Of a DNA stretch of 64,000 bases, positions 63,201-64,000 are shown in pieces (the first letter of the stretch is position 1; every line of letters starts with the position of its first letter). Source of the DNA: Theristus sp. LFF4_11. Lineage: Eukaryota; Nematoda; Chromadorea; Monhysterida; Xyalidae. The DNA lies in assembly GCA_030248135.1 (NCBI GenBank), contig JASANC010003237.1:219024-283023 (forward strand). Direction: 5' to 3'. Made by a program: the position numbers and the translations under genes. Under the pieces are notes generated by a model. The model did not search any database. It was not told the origin of the DNA and saw nothing but the letters and a program-made list of their open reading frames with translations.

Positions 63201-63707
63201 GATTGCTGATTGTCTGCATTTGAATTGAGAGTGCTGATTGGTCAAACGCAACCTGCTTCAGAAAGTTCATTAGAGTTCGAGCCATTTAGAGTCATTTAGT
63301 TTCATTAGTGTCAGTGTCAGAGGAATTTATTAGAGACGTCCAGTAGAGGTTGAAAATGGCATTCGCGAAAAAAGGTGTAATTGGTATTTTGTGTTATATA
63401 CAGACGTTTTCAGGTGAATTGAAATCGAGCCTAAAAAAACCAACATCGAAACTAGGAACTGAAAGAAACGAGATTGATTTTCAGGTGAACGCCTCGGTGA
63501 CGGACGTGCTGGAGGGCATCGTGGCGCGTGTCTCCGAGCTCGAAGCGTCCGTCCGCGAAATCGACCAGTTGAAACGCGCCAATCAGCGGCTCAGACGACT
63601 GGTGCACGGCGTGTTGCCGTCCGTCAACGAACTGAAATGTGTACAACGTGAGGCGGAGTCGGCCGTTCTTTCCTGGTCGTTAACGGTACCGACTGACGTG
63701 ATCAGCG
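58309..63707 (+). CDS. CEP97: CEP97-like leucine-rich-repeat/IQ centrosomal protein (3' end unresolved)
   Basis: CEP97 partners CP110 at the distal centriole and restrains ciliogenesis in vertebrates. Eight exons are supported: 58309-58578, 58835-59047, 59306-59495, 59746-60144, 60351-60826, 61213-61386, 62835-63065 and 63485-63707, giving about 725 aa in one phase. Leucine-rich repeats come first (KLAKLDASHNELT, LRVLLLASNQLSAL, LETLDLEHNHIRAL, LRELRLGGNAIDDL). The LRR cap FDYRPYVISQF and GEWLFSQGRVSQFR, then LVSYLAKYCP, are the family-specific signatures. A long Ser/Thr/Gln-rich middle leads to an IQ motif, KAAASIQSWWRGVRFRR (about 604-624), and a coiled coil. A donor at 63708 (GTGAGT) shows that the gene continues; a tiny exon at 63882 is possible. 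Fewer LRRs than vertebrate CEP97 are seen, so a first exon may be missing. Confidence 0.85.
59535..59625. mobile_element. Palindromic TA-target MITE (family 1), right half only
   Basis: It contains TGCACAGAAAGCATGC, GATCACCAACCAATCAGCTG and the right terminus AATTTAGAGTTCGACTG followed by TA. The left terminus is absent. It sits in CEP97 intron 3. Confidence 0.8.
60181..60247 (+). repeat. (TTG)n microsatellite
   Basis: A pure run of about 22 TTG units in CEP97 intron 4, 36 bp after the donor. A shorter (TTG)7-8 run lies near 61522-61546. Confidence 0.97.
61555..62744 (-). mobile_element. tRNA-derived SINE, copy 2, split by a hAT MITE
   Basis: The two halves (61555-61650 and 62669-62744) rejoin at CCTATACA to give the same element as 52179-52324. 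On the minus strand the head reads GGCCTGGTGGTAGTGCGTTA then a box B-like GGGGATCGAGCCCC. The insertion is the family A MITE at 61651-62668. It lies in CEP97 intron 6. Confidence 0.8.
61651..62668. mobile_element. hAT-type MITE family A, full copy nested in a SINE
   Basis: A 1018-bp element with perfect 12-bp inverted ends TAGGGTTAGGGG and CCCCTAACCCTA. It is flanked by 8-bp CCTATACA at 61643-61650 and 62669-62676. It is nearly identical to 29188-30217. There is no coding capacity. Confidence 0.95.
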
Positions 63708-64000
63708 GTGAGTATTCGGTTTTTTTTCATGTGAACTCCTCGTGTCGCCGGATTTATCGTCGAAGAAACTTTGCAGCAGTTTTTCTGTCTTTCGCGCATT
63801 CATGTTTTGTCGAAACACTAAACGGCCAAGCGATGGCTGTTTTTGATGATGCTTGTGCTGACTGACGTTGCAATATTCAGTGGTGTGCGTCTGGACTGGT
63901 GAAGTGTGCTTGGTGCTGTTTTTTCGTTCAATTTTCTCTGCCTGTTGAAATTCCTACTGCTCGTAAAAGAACAAGAAAAAGCAATACAACATGTCGAGTC

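Overview
The window is nuclear DNA of an invertebrate metazoan. It holds intron-rich protein genes with GT-AG introns, standard stop codons, animal-specific proteins (ROCK kinase, CECR2, CEP97) and dense transposon debris. The secreted ShKT-domain protein would suit a worm-like lineage (nematode, flatworm or similar), but I cannot fix the phylum from the sequence. No operon, rRNA, intact tRNA or CRISPR array was seen.

Layout. 1-3.15 kb: repeats only (a 0.9 kb element with terminal direct repeats, an FKBP-like gene fragment, a minisatellite). 3.15-13.15 kb (+): Rho-associated kinase, 29 exons. 15.05-17.88 kb (+): WIPI3/WDR45B autophagy propeller, 8 exons. 18.8-19.75 kb (+): mitochondrial ribosomal protein mL40. 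20.38-32.57 kb (-): CECR2-like DDT/bromodomain chromatin protein, 21 exons; a complete GT31 glycosyltransferase gene (23.3-25.2 kb, +) lies inside its intron 16 on the other strand. 34.17-36.85 kb (-): secreted ShKT-domain protein, 6 exons. 39.29-46.87 kb (-): ERCC6/CSB SNF2 ATPase, 16 exons, with one apparent single-base frameshift next to the Walker A motif. 46.9-49.44 kb: nested transposon cluster. 49.67-51.37 kb (+): BUD31. 51.92-55.67 kb (-): thymidylate synthase, 8 exons. 55.78-57.98 kb: a Helitron. 58.31 kb to the end (+): CEP97-like LRR/IQ centrosomal protein, 3' end not resolved.

The gene models were built by hand: splice sites were chosen so that the reading phase holds across every junction and the protein aligns with the known family. 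For ROCK, WIPI3, CECR2, GT31, ShKT, BUD31 and TYMS the exon lengths sum to an exact open frame. The genes do unrelated housekeeping jobs (cytoskeleton, autophagy, mitochondrial translation, chromatin, glycosylation, repair, splicing, dTMP synthesis, centrosome); I see no pathway cluster.

The most distinctive content is mobile DNA: two hAT-type MITE families with intact 8-bp target duplications (one nested inside a tRNA-derived SINE, one starting 13 bp into a thymidylate synthase intron), a palindromic TA-target MITE family whose five copies are all intronic, and a clean Helitron. I found nothing that convincingly looks like a wholly new biological system.
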